Part shown: positions 26,835 through 37,166 of the stretch, one piece after another
How the letters are laid out: each line of letters opens with the position of its first letter
How positions within the stretch are numbered: position 1 is the stretch's first letter
Assembly: GCA_009782565.1 (NCBI GenBank)
Contig: WRIU01000001.1
Coordinates: 186,001 to 250,000, forward strand
DNA from: Betaproteobacteria bacterium
GTDB lineage: Bacteria; Pseudomonadota; Gammaproteobacteria; Burkholderiales; Rhodocyclaceae
DNA length: 64,000 nucleotides
Direction of reading: 5' to 3'
Translations under genes and position numbers: made by a program
The notes under the pieces: generated by a model
Database searches by the model: none
What the model was told of the DNA's origin: nothing
The model's input: only the letters and a program-made list of their open reading frames with translations

Positions 26835-27800
26835 ATGCCTTCGGAATTCGATCTCATCCGCCGCTATTTCACCCGTCCGGCTCGGCATACCGATCTGGCG
26901 GTAGGGGATGACGCGGCGCTGTTCCGCGTTGCGCCGGGTATGCAGTTGGCGGTGACGACCGATACCCTCACGGTGGGTACGCACTTTTTCCACGACGCTT
27001 CGCCCCGCGACCTGGGCTGGAAAACGCTGGCGGTCAATCTCTCCGATCTGGCGGCAATGGGTGCCTCGCCGCGATGGGCGACGCTGGCCCTGATCCTGCC
27101 CGCTGCCGATGAAGGCTGGATTGCGGCTTTTTCCGAAGGTTTTTTCGACTGTGCCGGGCGGTATGGCGTGGAACTCGTCGGCGGCGATACCACGCGCGGG
27201 CCGCTCGCCATGACCGTGACCCTGTTCGGCGAAGTTCCGGCGGGGCAGGCAATCACTCGCGCGGGCGGGCAGCCGGGGGACGATCTCTGGATTTCCGGTT
27301 GGCCGGGGCTGGCGGCGTTGGGGTTGATGCACTTGCAAAACCGCGTCCAGCTGGCCGATGCCGGTCAGGCGCTCGCTGCCCTGCATCGGCCAGTGCCGCG
27401 CGTTGAGGCGGGAGAAGCCCTGCGCGGCATTGCGCGCGCGATGCTCGATATCTCAGATGGTCTGGCTGGAGACTTGGCGCACCTGTGTGAATGCTCGAAG
27501 CTTGGCGCGATGCTCGATGCGGGGGCGCTGCCCCTCGCGCCGCTTATCGCGGCAGGGGCGGACGAGTCTCTGGCTCGCCACGCCTTGCTCGTGGGTGGGG
27601 ACGATTACGAACTGCTTTTCTCCGCCCCTCCAGAGGCGCGTGATGTCCTCGCCGCGCTTGCACTGAAGCTTGATCTGCCATTCACCCGTATCGGGCAACT
27701 CACCGGAGAAGCTGGGTCAATCCTGTTGGCCGATGGGCAGGGAGCCTCGCCGCGTCCGCTCGATGCACGTGGTTACGACCATTTTGCGCCGCATGCTTGA
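26835..27800 (+). CDS. thiL: thiamine-monophosphate kinase
   Basis: Phosphorylates thiamine monophosphate to the active cofactor thiamine diphosphate. The 321-residue protein has the family start SEFDLIRRYF, the Asp-rich VGDDAALFRV metal site, LAVNLSDLAAMGASPRWA, ELVGGDTTRGPLAMTVTLFG and MLDISDGLAGDLAHL. All ATP- and Mg-binding motifs are present. It begins the plus-strand run thiL, gph-like phosphatase, mutase-like gene and recJ. Confidence 0.95.
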   Translation: MPSEFDLIRRYFTRPARHTDLAVGDDAALFRVAPGMQLAVTTDTLTVGTHFFHDASPRDLGWKTLAVNLSDLAAMGASPRWATLALILPAADEGWIAAFSEGFFDCAGRYGVELVGGDTTRGPLAMTVTLFGEVPAGQAITRAGGQPGDDLWISGWPGLAALGLMHLQNRVQLADAGQALAALHRPVPRVEAGEALRGIARAMLDISDGLAGDLAHLCECSKLGAMLDAGALPLAPLIAAGADESLARHALLVGGDDYELLFSAPPEARDVLAALALKLDLPFTRIGQLTGEAGSILLADGQGASPRPLDARGYDHFAPHA

Positions 27801-27879
27801 GATACTTGATATCCAGAATACTCACAGCCAGACGCTTCCGCGATAATGCAAGAGTTTCTGCGCCCCTGTTTTCCGATTC

Positions 27880-28536
27880 ATGCTCCCCACCCATATCATT
27901 TTCGATCTCGACGGAACGCTGATTGATTCCGCCGGAGCCATCCTTGCCAGTTTCCGCGCCGCGTTTGCTTCGTGCGGGCGGGTTCCGGTTCGGGGCATCG
28001 AGGCGGACATCGTCGGCCCCCCCCTTGGCGAAACCCTGCGGATGCTCGCGGGCAGCGAAGATTCCGCGCTCATTGCCCGGCTCGCCGACGCTTTCAGGCG
28101 CAGTTACGATTCAGACGGCTTGTTGGAAACACAGGCTTATCCCGGCATCGGCGACATGCTCCGTGCGTTGCGCGCGGCAGGCGTGAAACTCGTCATCGCT
28201 ACCAACAAGCGCATTCACCCGACACGGTTGATTGTCGGGCATCTCGGATGGGGCGATATTTTCGATTCGGTGACTGCGCTCGATATTTTTACGCCGCCAT
28301 TGCCCGACAAGGCCGCGTTACTTGGGCGATTGCTCGCCGACCGGGGAATTGACGCGCACCGGGCGGTTTACGTGGGCGACCGCATCGAGGACGGCGAAGC
28401 CGCCGAGGCCAACGATCTGCCCTTCATCGCCGCGACTTGGGGCTATGGCATCCCTCGCGCCGGGGCCATGTCCTCGCGTTGGTTTGATGCGCCTTCGCCG
28501 TCCGAATTGAAACAGATGTTATTGGGCGAAAAATGA
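27880..28536 (+). CDS. HAD-superfamily phosphatase, phosphoglycolate phosphatase-like
   Basis: A 218-residue HAD hydrolase. Motif I is IIFDLDGTLIDS (nucleophilic Asp and acid/base Asp), motif II is VIATNKR, motif III has the Lys in PLPDKAALL, and motif IV is VYVGDRIEDGEAAEAN. The cap domain is the small alpha-helical type, as in Gph. Phosphoglycolate is the most likely substrate by family resemblance, but HAD substrate calls from sequence are unreliable. It overlaps the next gene by 4 bp (ATGA). Confidence 0.88.
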   Translation: MLPTHIIFDLDGTLIDSAGAILASFRAAFASCGRVPVRGIEADIVGPPLGETLRMLAGSEDSALIARLADAFRRSYDSDGLLETQAYPGIGDMLRALRAAGVKLVIATNKRIHPTRLIVGHLGWGDIFDSVTALDIFTPPLPDKAALLGRLLADRGIDAHRAVYVGDRIEDGEAAEANDLPFIAATWGYGIPRAGAMSSRWFDAPSPSELKQMLLGEK

Positions 28537-29588
28537 CCTGCCTTGCCCTCGTCGTGCCTGGCCTCATCTGGCCTTCGCCGCAAATGCCCCACCCGGCGAA
28601 AGATGTCCCGCATGCTGCGCTTGCGCGGCTGCTTGGGCGCGGACGGCAACGCATGGAGTCCGCCATTTCCTACGAACATTTGTTGGCGCGGCTTTTGGGA
28701 ATGGAGGGCCATCCGTCTCTCACATTCGCGGCATTGCGCCGCTTTGGAGAAGAAAGCGGAAGCGAACACGCGCAAGGCAAAACCAAGGCGCACTGGCTTT
28801 GCGCCGACCCGGTGAATTTGTCGTTCATAGGCGATCATGTGCTGCTCGATGAGTTCGGTGGGGATGAGGGCGAGATTGACGCGGCAGAGGTCGCTGCCCT
28901 GATTGCTACGCTGAATGAAGATTTCGCCGATTTGGGCCACTTTTCGGCCGCCACGCCGACGCGCTGGTATTTGCGTATGGAACGCCCTGCAAAGGCGCTC
29001 TTTTTTCCGCTCGGTGACGTGGTTTGCCGCCCGGTGCGGGATTTCCTGCCCACGGGCGGAGAGGGCGAAGAGGGTGACGACAGGCATTGGCGGCATATGT
29101 TGAATGAAATACAGGTTATGCTCCATAACCACCCTGTGAACATCGCCCGCGAAGCCAACGGGCGGCGGCTCATCAATAGCCTGTGGTTCTGGGGCAACGG
29201 CGCGCAATCCAAGTTCGCCCCCTCCGGTACGCCTCGCTTCGCCGTGCAAGCGTTCGATCCCATGGCGCGCGGGCTGGCACGGGCAGCCGGGATCGAACCG
29301 GATGCTCCGGACGTGAATCAAGCCTTGCGCGCTAACACCCTGGTCGTGCTCGATACGCTTGCGCTCCCTGTCCGCCGCCTCGATCTCGCGCGCTGGCAGG
29401 ATGCACTCGCCGCGCTGGAACGGGACTGGTTCGCGCCTATCGCGCGGGCACTCGGCAGAGGGGTTTTTCGCCATTTTGCCCTGCACGTTCCCGGAGAACG
29501 CGCTGGTTTTTCTCTCACTCTCGGCATCGGGGCGCATTGGCGTTTTTGGCGCAAGCCCTTGTTGTTGAGTGGTTTGCCTTCGACATGA
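28533..29588 (+). CDS. conserved phosphoglycerate-mutase-like (RpfE-type) protein
   Basis: A 351-residue cytoplasmic protein of a conserved betaproteobacterial family often found beside recJ and annotated as 2,3-bisphosphoglycerate-independent mutase-like or RpfE-type regulatory protein. The segments HMLNEIQVMLHNHPVNIARE, NGRRLINSLWFWGNGAQSKF and LVVLDTLALPVRR are characteristic. The metal-dependent active site of true alkaline-phosphatase-fold mutases is not evident, so enzymatic activity is doubtful. It overlaps the upstream phosphatase gene by 4 bp and recJ by 4 bp, so the three are translationally coupled. Confidence 0.7.
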   Translation: MTCLALVVPGLIWPSPQMPHPAKDVPHAALARLLGRGRQRMESAISYEHLLARLLGMEGHPSLTFAALRRFGEESGSEHAQGKTKAHWLCADPVNLSFIGDHVLLDEFGGDEGEIDAAEVAALIATLNEDFADLGHFSAATPTRWYLRMERPAKALFFPLGDVVCRPVRDFLPTGGEGEEGDDRHWRHMLNEIQVMLHNHPVNIAREANGRRLINSLWFWGNGAQSKFAPSGTPRFAVQAFDPMARGLARAAGIEPDAPDVNQALRANTLVVLDTLALPVRRLDLARWQDALAALERDWFAPIARALGRGVFRHFALHVPGERAGFSLTLGIGAHWRFWRKPLLLSGLPST

Positions 29589-31282
29589 CCACGATCACTC
29601 CCCGCGAGATTTCTCCACGCGCCGTCTCCGCGCTAACTGCCGCTGGTGTTTCCCCTCTGCTTGCGCGCCTTTTTGCCGCGCGCGGCATGGTTTCTCCCGC
29701 CGAACTCGACCTCTCATTCAAGGCGCTGTTGCCGCCGGGTTTGCTTACCGGGGCGCGCGAGGCAGCGGAGTTGCTGGCCGATGCCATCGAGGCCGGGGCG
29801 CGCATGGTAATTGTGGCCGATTACGACTGCGACGGCGCGACGGCTTGCGCGGTCGGTGTGCGGGCGCTACGGGCATTCGGCGCGGATGTGCATTATCTGG
29901 TTCCCGACCGCGTGAACCTCGGTTACGGGCTGACCCCGCCGATGGTCGAACTCGCAGCAAGGCTCGAACCCGAAGTGCTGATTACGGTCGATAACGGCAT
30001 TGCGAGCATCGAAGGCATCGAGGAGGCACGTTCGCGCGGGATGTCGACGGTCATCACGGATCATCACCTGCCCGGCGAAACCCTGCCAGATGCTGATGTA
30101 ATCGTGAATCCCAACCAGCCGGGCTGCGGCTTTCCGGACAAATCGCTGGCCGGGGTCGGGGTGATGTTCTACGTGATGCTGGCGCTACGCGCCGAATTGC
30201 GCGAACGCGGCGCAATCGAGGGCGGGCGCGAACCGAACTTTGCCAGTCTGCTCGACCTCGTGGCGCTCGGAACCGTGGCCGATGTGGTGAAGCTCGGTCA
30301 CAACAACCGCATCCTGGTCTCGCAGGGTTTGCAACGCATCCGGGCCGGAAACATGCAGCCCGGTATCCGGGCGCTGTTCGCCGTGGCAGGGCGAGATGCC
30401 GCGCGGGCGACGGCATTCGATCTTGGCTTCGCGCTCGGGCCGAGGGTCAACGCTGCCGGTCGAATCGCCGACATGAGCCTGGGTGTCGAATGCCTGCTTG
30501 CCGACGATGCCGGACAGGCGCTGCAACTTGCGCGCAAACTCGACGACCTGAACCGCGAACGGCGCGAAATCGAACTCGAAATGCAGGAGGCCGCAAACCG
30601 GATTCTTGAAGCGTTCAATGCCGACGACGACCAATACGCCGGTCTCACGCTGTTCGAGCCGGACTGGCATCCGGGCGTGGTCGGGCTGGTTGCCAGCCGC
30701 GTCCGGGAAAAACTGCATCGCCCCACGATTGCCTTTGCCCGTGGGCAGGATGGCGAACTGAAAGGCTCAGGCCGCTCCATTCCTGGCCTGCACCTGCGTG
30801 ACGCGCTGGAACTCGTCGCTCGCCGGGACTCTGATTTGATGTTGCGTTTTGGCGGTCACGCAATGGCGGCGGGCTTGACGATCCATGAAGAAAAACTTCC
30901 GGCATTCCGCGCCGCGTTCGGGGAAGTGGCCGCCAGCCTGATCGACCCTGCCGACCTGCAACAGCGCATCGACACCGACGGCCCGCTCGATGCCGCCGAA
31001 ATCTCTCTGGAGGCAGCCCGCATGATCGAACGGGAAGTCTGGGGGCAGGGCTTCCCCCCACCGGTGTTTGACAACGTTTTTCACGTCGAGCGCCAGCGCA
31101 TCCTCAAGGATCGCCACCTCAAGCTGGAACTTTCGCTTGGCGGTACAAGGTTTGAAGCCATCTGTTTCAACTGCACCGACCCCGTGCCCAGTATCATTCG
31201 CGCCGTCTATCGGTTGAATGTCAATGAATACAAAGGGTTATCAAATTTGCAGTTGATGCTGGAGCACTTCGGAGCCGCCTGA
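29585..31282 (+). CDS. recJ: single-stranded-DNA-specific 5'-3' exonuclease RecJ
   Basis: RecJ resects 5' ends in RecFOR recombination and mismatch and base-excision repair. The start at ATG 29585 overlaps the preceding stop (ATGA); an earlier in-frame start at 29537 is not supported. The 565-residue protein has the DHH motifs IVADYDCDGATA, LITVDNGI and VITDHHLPG, and the DHHA1 GSGRSIPGLHLRDAL and RFGGHAMAAGLTI segments. Because the recO gene in this window lacks its normal 5' end, RecJ may work in a strain with altered RecFOR function. Confidence 0.95.
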   Translation: MTTITPREISPRAVSALTAAGVSPLLARLFAARGMVSPAELDLSFKALLPPGLLTGAREAAELLADAIEAGARMVIVADYDCDGATACAVGVRALRAFGADVHYLVPDRVNLGYGLTPPMVELAARLEPEVLITVDNGIASIEGIEEARSRGMSTVITDHHLPGETLPDADVIVNPNQPGCGFPDKSLAGVGVMFYVMLALRAELRERGAIEGGREPNFASLLDLVALGTVADVVKLGHNNRILVSQGLQRIRAGNMQPGIRALFAVAGRDAARATAFDLGFALGPRVNAAGRIADMSLGVECLLADDAGQALQLARKLDDLNRERREIELEMQEAANRILEAFNADDDQYAGLTLFEPDWHPGVVGLVASRVREKLHRPTIAFARGQDGELKGSGRSIPGLHLRDALELVARRDSDLMLRFGGHAMAAGLTIHEEKLPAFRAAFGEVAASLIDPADLQQRIDTDGPLDAAEISLEAARMIEREVWGQGFPPPVFDNVFHVERQRILKDRHLKLELSLGGTRFEAICFNCTDPVPSIIRAVYRLNVNEYKGLSNLQLMLEHFGAA

Positions 31283-31458
31283 GCACCCCGGCGCTTCGCT
31301 TTCAGGCCAGGGTGACACAAAGATCATATTCTAACGCCTGAAAATATAAGCAGCTACAAAAAATTGTGTTGTGACATAAATCTGTTGTAAAAGAGAGAAG
31401 TTGCCAAACAGATCACAAAAATCTTTCATTTCGGCGGTAGTTTCGTTATTATTTAACA

Positions 31459-32331
31459 ATGCGTTACCGTATTGCCTCCTTCCTGTTGAGCCTTACGTTG
31501 TTAGCCTCGTTGAGCGCGAGCGCCACAGTGTCCAGAGCTCAGGACAATCAGGCTAATAATATTCCGCGTTCCGAAAGCGTCCGGGGCTCGGCCGCCTTTG
31601 TGCGCGCTATCCGCAGTGGCCCAGTGTTTGGCCTCGTGGCGATTACCGCGTTTACTTCTACGCGCGCAGCCCGCGACCCGGTTCCCGTGCTGACGCCGAC
31701 TGAACTTTCCAGCCACGCCCCGATTGCCGTCACCGTTGCGGCCAGCACCTTGCTGAACACCGCCACGACCACGTCCAACAACGCGGGCAAGCTGCAAATT
31801 GAAGAAGCCTCTTACGCTGCGGCAAGGTCTTCCGTCAGCAGGTTAGGGCTGGGCGGACTCGCGACCGTAAGGCATTCGCCGAATGCCTCCTCCGTGCAGA
31901 AACTGCTTGGCGAAGGGCTGATGTACATCGGTGTGCCCTATCGTTGGGGTGGGTCTTCCCCGATCACCGGGATGGATTGCAGCGGCCTCGTGCAGCTTGT
32001 CTTCCGCAACTCCGTGGGGATCGACCTGCCGCGTACCGCGCTCGAACAGTCCGGGCAGGGCAGTCGGGTCAGTGTGCGCGAACTCAAGCCGGGCGATTTG
32101 GTGTTCTTCAATACCATCGGCACGAACATCTCTCACGTCGGCATCTATGTGGGTAGCGACAAGTTCCTGCATGCCCCCGCTACGGGCAAGCTCGTACGCA
32201 TCGACAAGCTCCATAACAAATTCTGGGCAGCGCGCTATGTCACGGCTCGTCGCATGATCAACGATGCCGAGGGCTCGACCCGGCTCGCCGCCGCACTTGC
32301 CAACCTTCCAGCGAACACCACCTCTGAATGA
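31459..32331 (+). CDS. exported NlpC/P60 (C40) peptidoglycan endopeptidase
   Basis: A 290-residue secreted cysteine peptidase. The signal peptide covers residues 1-27 (FLLSLTLLASLSASATVSRA). A roughly 110-residue low-complexity linker is followed by the NlpC/P60 domain: YIGVPYRWGG, TGMDCSGLVQLVF with catalytic Cys174, and ISHVGIYVG with catalytic His226. Such enzymes cut D-Glu-mDAP or similar peptide stem bonds in peptidoglycan. It is preceded by a 176-bp AT-rich intergenic region that probably holds its promoter. The next gene, aat, is separately spaced by 92 bp. Confidence 0.9.
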   Translation: MRYRIASFLLSLTLLASLSASATVSRAQDNQANNIPRSESVRGSAAFVRAIRSGPVFGLVAITAFTSTRAARDPVPVLTPTELSSHAPIAVTVAASTLLNTATTTSNNAGKLQIEEASYAAARSSVSRLGLGGLATVRHSPNASSVQKLLGEGLMYIGVPYRWGGSSPITGMDCSGLVQLVFRNSVGIDLPRTALEQSGQGSRVSVRELKPGDLVFFNTIGTNISHVGIYVGSDKFLHAPATGKLVRIDKLHNKFWAARYVTARRMINDAEGSTRLAAALANLPANTTSE

Positions 32332-32423
32332 GGCACGAAGCGGCCGGTCGGTAGTGGTCGTCTGTAGTAGCTATCCTGTGGGAAATCACGCTCCGCCTTC
32401 GCCGGAATTCTGTAACATAAGGC

Positions 32424-33158
32424 ATGGCTTCGTGCACGATTCCTTGGCTCTACGATTCAACTGATTTCCCCGATGCTTCTGCGGCTCTGGAAGAACCCAA
32501 CGGTCTGGTTGCCGCCGGGGGTGCGCTTTTGCCCGATTGGCTGCTTGCCGCTTACCGGCGCGGGCTTTTCCCGTGGTTCAACGAGGGCGAACCCATTCTG
32601 TGGTGGAGCCCCGATCCGCGCCTCGTCCTTTTCCCGCATGAAATCTGCGTCCGCCGCTCACTGCGCCGGGTCTTGCGGCAACATCGCTTCGAGATACGAA
32701 TCGATACCGATTTCCCCACTGTAATCGCCGCCTGCGCCATGCCGCGCGAACCCGGCGGTAAAACCTGGATTCTCCCGGCCATGCAAGCCGCCTACTGCCG
32801 GATGTTCGAGCTTGGACATGCCCATAGCGTCGAATGCTGGCGCGAAGGCCGGTTGGTAGGCGGGCTTTACGGAATGGCGCTAGGCCGCGTGTTTTTCGGT
32901 GAGTCCATGTTCTCGTTTGAAACCGACGCTTCAAAGGTTGCGCTTGCCCATCTGGCAAGGCTGCTCGCGGCAAAGGGCTTCGCCATGATCGACTGCCAGA
33001 TGAGTACCGCGCATCTGCAATCGATGGGTGCGCGGGAAGTTTCCCGTGATAGATTCTGCGCCTGGCTCGAACGCTGGACAGTACCGACCGAGCCACCACG
33101 CCGCTGGCCTGCCGATCTGGCGGCATCAATTGACTGGAATGAGGCCGCCGCAGCTTGA
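32424..33158 (+). CDS. aat: leucyl/phenylalanyl-tRNA-protein transferase
   Basis: Transfers Leu or Phe from tRNA to proteins with N-terminal Arg or Lys, marking them for ClpS-ClpAP degradation by the N-end rule. The 244-residue length is normal. The family motifs [59 protein letters not shown] and FFGESMFS are all present, as is [16 protein letters not shown]. It is followed after 7 bp by bpt, which handles the acidic N-terminal residues, so the two form an N-degron operon. Confidence 0.95.
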   Translation: MASCTIPWLYDSTDFPDASAALEEPNGLVAAGGALLPDWLLAAYRRGLFPWFNEGEPILWWSPDPRLVLFPHEICVRRSLRRVLRQHRFEIRIDTDFPTVIAACAMPREPGGKTWILPAMQAAYCRMFELGHAHSVECWREGRLVGGLYGMALGRVFFGESMFSFETDASKVALAHLARLLAAKGFAMIDCQMSTAHLQSMGAREVSRDRFCAWLERWTVPTEPPRRWPADLAASIDWNEAAAA

Positions 33159-33165
33159 GGCATCC

Positions 33166-33939
33166 ATGCGCCAGAACGACAATTTTTCTCCGATCCACTT
33201 CTACGCCACCGCGCCGTATTCCTGTTCTTACCTGCCGGAGCGCACGGCGCGCTCGCAGGTTGCGCTGGCCAAAGTCATTGAGACGCCTGGACATCCCCCC
33301 GAAAACGACCCGAACCCCGACCTTGGCGCGGCTTACAGCACGCTGCTCGTGCAACACGGTTTTCGGCGTAGCGGCACGTTCATCTACCGTCCGCATTGCG
33401 ACGATTGCCACGCCTGCGTGCCGGTGCGCCTGCCCGTGGCGCGTTTCATCCCGGATCGCAGCCAGCGCCGCGCCCTGCAGCGCCACGTCAACCTTGCCGT
33501 CCGTATCTGCCCCCCGGTGTTTAGCGAGGAACATTTCCTCCTCTACCAGCGATACCTGCACATGCGCCACCCCCAGGGGGGCATGGACGAAGAAAGCCGC
33601 GAGCAGTACCAGCAGTTTCTGCTGCAAAGCCCAGTCGAGACTTCTTTTATTGAATTCCGCGAAGGGAATATTCTGTGCATGGTCAGCGTCATCGACAGTC
33701 TGGAAGACGGCCTATCCAGCGTCTACACCTTCTTCGATCCCGAACTGCCGCGCGCTTCACTTGGAACTTATGCCATTCTGTGGCAAATCGAAGCCTGCCG
33801 ACAGGCGCATCTGCCTTACCTGTATCTCGGCTACTGGATCAAAGAGATACAAAAAATGGCCTACAAAACCCGCTTCAGCCCCATCGAAGGCTACCGGGAA
33901 GGGCACTGGCGGGAGATCGACCCCGACGTGTCCGGATGA
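33166..33939 (+). CDS. bpt: aspartate/glutamate leucyltransferase (Bpt, ATE-like)
   Basis: Attaches Leu to proteins with N-terminal Asp or Glu, the bacterial counterpart of eukaryotic ATE1. The protein (257 residues) starts [20 protein letters not shown] at ATG 33166, with a TTGAGG ribosome site formed at the aat stop; an in-frame ATG at 33139 overlapping aat is possible. The Cys-rich motif [20 protein letters not shown], the [12 protein letters not shown] segment and [18 protein letters not shown] are diagnostic. Operon partner of aat. Confidence 0.94.
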   Translation: MRQNDNFSPIHFYATAPYSCSYLPERTARSQVALAKVIETPGHPPENDPNPDLGAAYSTLLVQHGFRRSGTFIYRPHCDDCHACVPVRLPVARFIPDRSQRRALQRHVNLAVRICPPVFSEEHFLLYQRYLHMRHPQGGMDEESREQYQQFLLQSPVETSFIEFREGNILCMVSVIDSLEDGLSSVYTFFDPELPRASLGTYAILWQIEACRQAHLPYLYLGYWIKEIQKMAYKTRFSPIEGYREGHWREIDPDVSG

Positions 33940-34192
33940 TCTCTACGGTATTGCCGGAACCAGAATAAGTGGTGACAAAGCCTGAGGCGGTCGCGCGGGG
34001 GTTGCCCAAATTTCGCCGCCTCAAAAAGTTTTTTGAAAACTTCAGTGTTCGCCTACAATCACCGGGGTTTGAATTAAAAACCCGATAGGCAGTGTGTTTT
34101 TGGCGATGTATACGAAAAAACAAACAAAAACTGCATAATGACGCTGGTTTTCCCCGTGCTATCCGATTCCCATCGGTCGAACAGGAGAGACG

Positions 34193-36328
34193 ATGGCTTT
34201 TGTCTGGAATCCCCTTAAGTTTTTTCGCAGAATCTCTCCAGAGCTTGCCCGGAAAAGGCGCTTGGAGGCGATGCTTGAACGTATCGTTGCCGACCCCGCC
34301 GCCGACCCGGTCTCTATCTGGGTCACACTGGTCAATACTGTGCGCCCTTCCCGCGCGCATCGCGCCGATGATGCCATCGCCGCCTTATCCGAACTCCCGC
34401 AGATACTGGCCGACTCCCCCGGCAGCCAGCCCGCGCTACGCGCTGCGCTGTTGAGGCTTTTCATCGACCACAAGCAAACTTCGCTTTACGTCACCTCTGG
34501 GCTGCTGCCTTCAACAGGTTTCTTCTCCGAGACGGCGCGCCGTATCTCGCACCGTCTGCTGCCCGATGTCGTCGATCCTGCTTACCTGAAAGACCTTCTG
34601 ACGGTGATTTTCTGCCGCAAGGACGACGAAATCTGGGTCGAGGCGGTTCCCGACGAAGTGTGGCTCAATTTTTTCCGTACCCTGCTCGACGATGGGGAAA
34701 ACGCGCCGCCGCACGGCGGGGAAGTCCTGCCCATCGCGCTCTCGGAAATACTCGAAGCCCTGCGTATCCTCTCCTACCATGTCTCGGCCATCGGCTTGAA
34801 CCCGGAACTGGTGCGCGTCGACCCGCAACTCGAAGAGGTGGAATCCCCGTTTCTCGCGCAGAACACCGAGGTCGTAGCCTACCTGAAGGCTTACCGCACG
34901 TGGTGGGGCAATCCCGAAGCACCGCTCGAAGACGAATCCCACCTCGGGGTCATGCTCGACCAGTGCGGGGAAGTCCTGCAACGTGTGCGCCGACGCTCGT
35001 CCCGCCTGGGGACCAGCCTGACGCTGACTTTTACGCTGGAACGCCTGCGCCAACACCTCGATCGCATCCACGAACTGCTTGGGCTGCTGCGCGAACTGCA
35101 CCAGACACGCGCCATCGCTTCATTGCTGCCCCAGGCGGTGACGCTTTTCAAACAGACGATACGCGCCGAATGCCGCAAGAACCGCCTCTCCGATTACTGG
35201 AGCACCAACGTCCGCCTGCTCTCCCTACGCATGACCGAAAGTGCCAGCAGGCGGGGCGAAAAATACATCACGACCACCCGCCGCGAGTATTTCGGCATGA
35301 TCTATTCGGCGGCGCTCGGCGGCTTCGTCATCGCTTTCATGGCGGCCTTCAAGATCATGCTCGGCTCGCTGCATCTGGCCCCGCTTACCGAAGCCTTGTG
35401 TTTTTGCCTGAATTACGGCATCGGTTTTGCGCTCATTCACGTCTTGGGCGGCACGGTGGCTACCAAACAGCCCGCAATGACCGCCAACGCCATCGCGGCC
35501 TCCATTGGGGAGACGCGCGGCAAAACGCGCGATCTCGAAGAACTCTCCACGGTCGTTGTACGCACCCTGCGTAGCCAGTTCGCCGCCATCGTCGGCAATC
35601 TTGGCCTCTCCGTGCCCATGGCGATCCTGCTCTCGTTCGCCTTCCTGCATTTCACCGGAACATCCTTTATCGACACCGAAAAGGCCAGCCACCTGCTCAC
35701 CGACGCCCACCCCTTAAGCGGCGCACCATTTTTCGCGGCCGTTGCCGGGGTATGCCTCTTTCTCTCCGGCCTCATCGCCGCTTATTACGACAATCTGACC
35801 GCCTACAACCGCATCCCGGAACGGCTGGCGCAACTGCGCTGGCCCCGGCGGCTGTTCGGCGAGGTGCTCTCGCAACGCTTCACGACTTACGTCGAAAACA
35901 ACCTGGGGGCGCTGGCCGGCAACTTCTTTTTCGGTTTCATGCTCGGAGGGGCCACCGCGCTGGGCGCATTGCTCGGCTTACCGCTGGACATCCGCCACAT
36001 CGCCTTTTCTGCCGCTTATACCGGCTATGCCATCGCAGCCTACGATTTCACCATGCCCATCGCCCTGCTCGGCGTCACATTCGCGGGCATCCTGCTGATC
36101 GGCCTGGTCAATTTGCTCGTCAGTTTTACCCTCGCCCTTTCCGTAGCGATGCGTTCGCGCGGCATTACTTTCGCCCAGAGATACACTCTCAGCGTTTTGG
36201 TGTTGCGCCATCTCTTCAAGCACCCGCTGGATTTCTTCTTTCCGCCGCGCAGCGCCGAGGCTCCCACCCCGATCCCCGGAGACAATGCCGCGCCTCCGGA
36301 CAACGACGGCAGCGAACCTTGCGCCTGA
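34193..36328 (+). CDS. PF10136 'site-specific recombinase' family membrane protein
   Basis: A 711-residue protein of the PF10136 family, named after a Neisseria gene thought to affect recombination, although no recombinase motif is visible. The N-terminal half is soluble and helical (FVWNPLKFFRRISPELARKR and later HQTRAIASLLPQAVTLFKQT). The C-terminal half has several transmembrane helices (YSAALGGFVIAFMAAFKIML, LSVPMAILLSFAFLHF, FFAAVAGVCLFLSGLIAAYY, FFFGFMLGGATALGALLGL). I would call it a conserved inner-membrane protein of unknown function. The CYTH gene follows after 29 bp and may be co-transcribed. Confidence 0.85.
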   Translation: MAFVWNPLKFFRRISPELARKRRLEAMLERIVADPAADPVSIWVTLVNTVRPSRAHRADDAIAALSELPQILADSPGSQPALRAALLRLFIDHKQTSLYVTSGLLPSTGFFSETARRISHRLLPDVVDPAYLKDLLTVIFCRKDDEIWVEAVPDEVWLNFFRTLLDDGENAPPHGGEVLPIALSEILEALRILSYHVSAIGLNPELVRVDPQLEEVESPFLAQNTEVVAYLKAYRTWWGNPEAPLEDESHLGVMLDQCGEVLQRVRRRSSRLGTSLTLTFTLERLRQHLDRIHELLGLLRELHQTRAIASLLPQAVTLFKQTIRAECRKNRLSDYWSTNVRLLSLRMTESASRRGEKYITTTRREYFGMIYSAALGGFVIAFMAAFKIMLGSLHLAPLTEALCFCLNYGIGFALIHVLGGTVATKQPAMTANAIAASIGETRGKTRDLEELSTVVVRTLRSQFAAIVGNLGLSVPMAILLSFAFLHFTGTSFIDTEKASHLLTDAHPLSGAPFFAAVAGVCLFLSGLIAAYYDNLTAYNRIPERLAQLRWPRRLFGEVLSQRFTTYVENNLGALAGNFFFGFMLGGATALGALLGLPLDIRHIAFSAAYTGYAIAAYDFTMPIALLGVTFAGILLIGLVNLLVSFTLALSVAMRSRGITFAQRYTLSVLVLRHLFKHPLDFFFPPRSAEAPTPIPGDNAAPPDNDGSEPCA

Positions 36329-36357
36329 CTCTGAACGATCCATATCGAATACCGGCC

Positions 36358-36987
36358 ATGCCCATTGAAATAGAACTCAAACTCTCTTTCCCCGCCGACG
36401 CCCTGCCGGAGATCATGCGCCATCCGCTCATCGCGGCTGCGCCGAGCGAAAGGGAACCGGAAGTGCTCGACAACACCTACTTCGACACCCCATTGCTCAC
36501 GCTCAAGGCACACGGGATCGGTTTACGGCTGCGGCAACAGGCGGGAGGGATGGTGCAAACCGTCAAATGTTCAACGGCACAGTCCATCAATGGGCTAACA
36601 CGGCGGCCAGAATGGGAAACCCTCTGGCGCGGGCATTTCGACTTTTCCGCCATCACCGACGAAGCCGCTGCCGCCCTGCTCACGCAGGTACGGGACGAAC
36701 TCGTCCCCGTCTTCACTACGCGCTTTTCGCGCGATACCCGACGCATCCAGCCGTACCCCGGCGCGCGCGTCCTTGCCATGATCGATACCGGCCTCATCGA
36801 AGCGGGTGGGAACAGCGCCCCGATCCATGAACTCGAACTCGAATTGGTCGAAGGCGATGAGGACGAACTCGTCCGGCTCGCCGAAAAATTACGGAAAACA
36901 CTACCTTTGGCATTTGAAAACGTCTCTAAGGCGCAACGCGGCTACCAACTCGCCACAAAACAGAAATGTGAAACCAACACCGCGTAA
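36358..36987 (+). CDS. CYTH-domain protein, probable inorganic triphosphatase
   Basis: A 209-residue protein starting with the CYTH signature MPIEIELKLSF (ExExK). The tunnel-lining charged pairs follow: LDNTYFDTPLL, GIGLRLRQQ, MVQTVKC, WETLW and FTTRFSRDTRRI, with Glu-rich strands ELELELVEGDEDEL near the end. The family hydrolyses inorganic triphosphate or thiamine triphosphate. It lacks the CHAD domain that follows CYTH in E. coli YgiF (433 residues), so it is the single-domain form. The upstream PF10136 gene ends 29 bp before. Confidence 0.85.
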   Translation: MPIEIELKLSFPADALPEIMRHPLIAAAPSEREPEVLDNTYFDTPLLTLKAHGIGLRLRQQAGGMVQTVKCSTAQSINGLTRRPEWETLWRGHFDFSAITDEAAAALLTQVRDELVPVFTTRFSRDTRRIQPYPGARVLAMIDTGLIEAGGNSAPIHELELELVEGDEDELVRLAEKLRKTLPLAFENVSKAQRGYQLATKQKCETNTA

Positions 36988-37166
36988 CAAAAGGCTTTTA
37001 ACCGCATCGTGATGACAAGCGTGATATTTGTCCCCTGTCCATTGATGCAAAACCATATCAATCACACTACTACGCCGTTAACGACGGGCGTATGCTCTGC
37101 CCCTCGTGCGTCCCAGCCTCTATACCGCCCCCCCGATCCGAACAATCTTAAATGGTAGTCATTTGA

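Noticed and set aside
34193-36328. True site-specific recombinase activity for the PF10136 protein
   Set aside because: The family name suggests it, but no serine or tyrosine recombinase motif is visible and half the protein is transmembrane.
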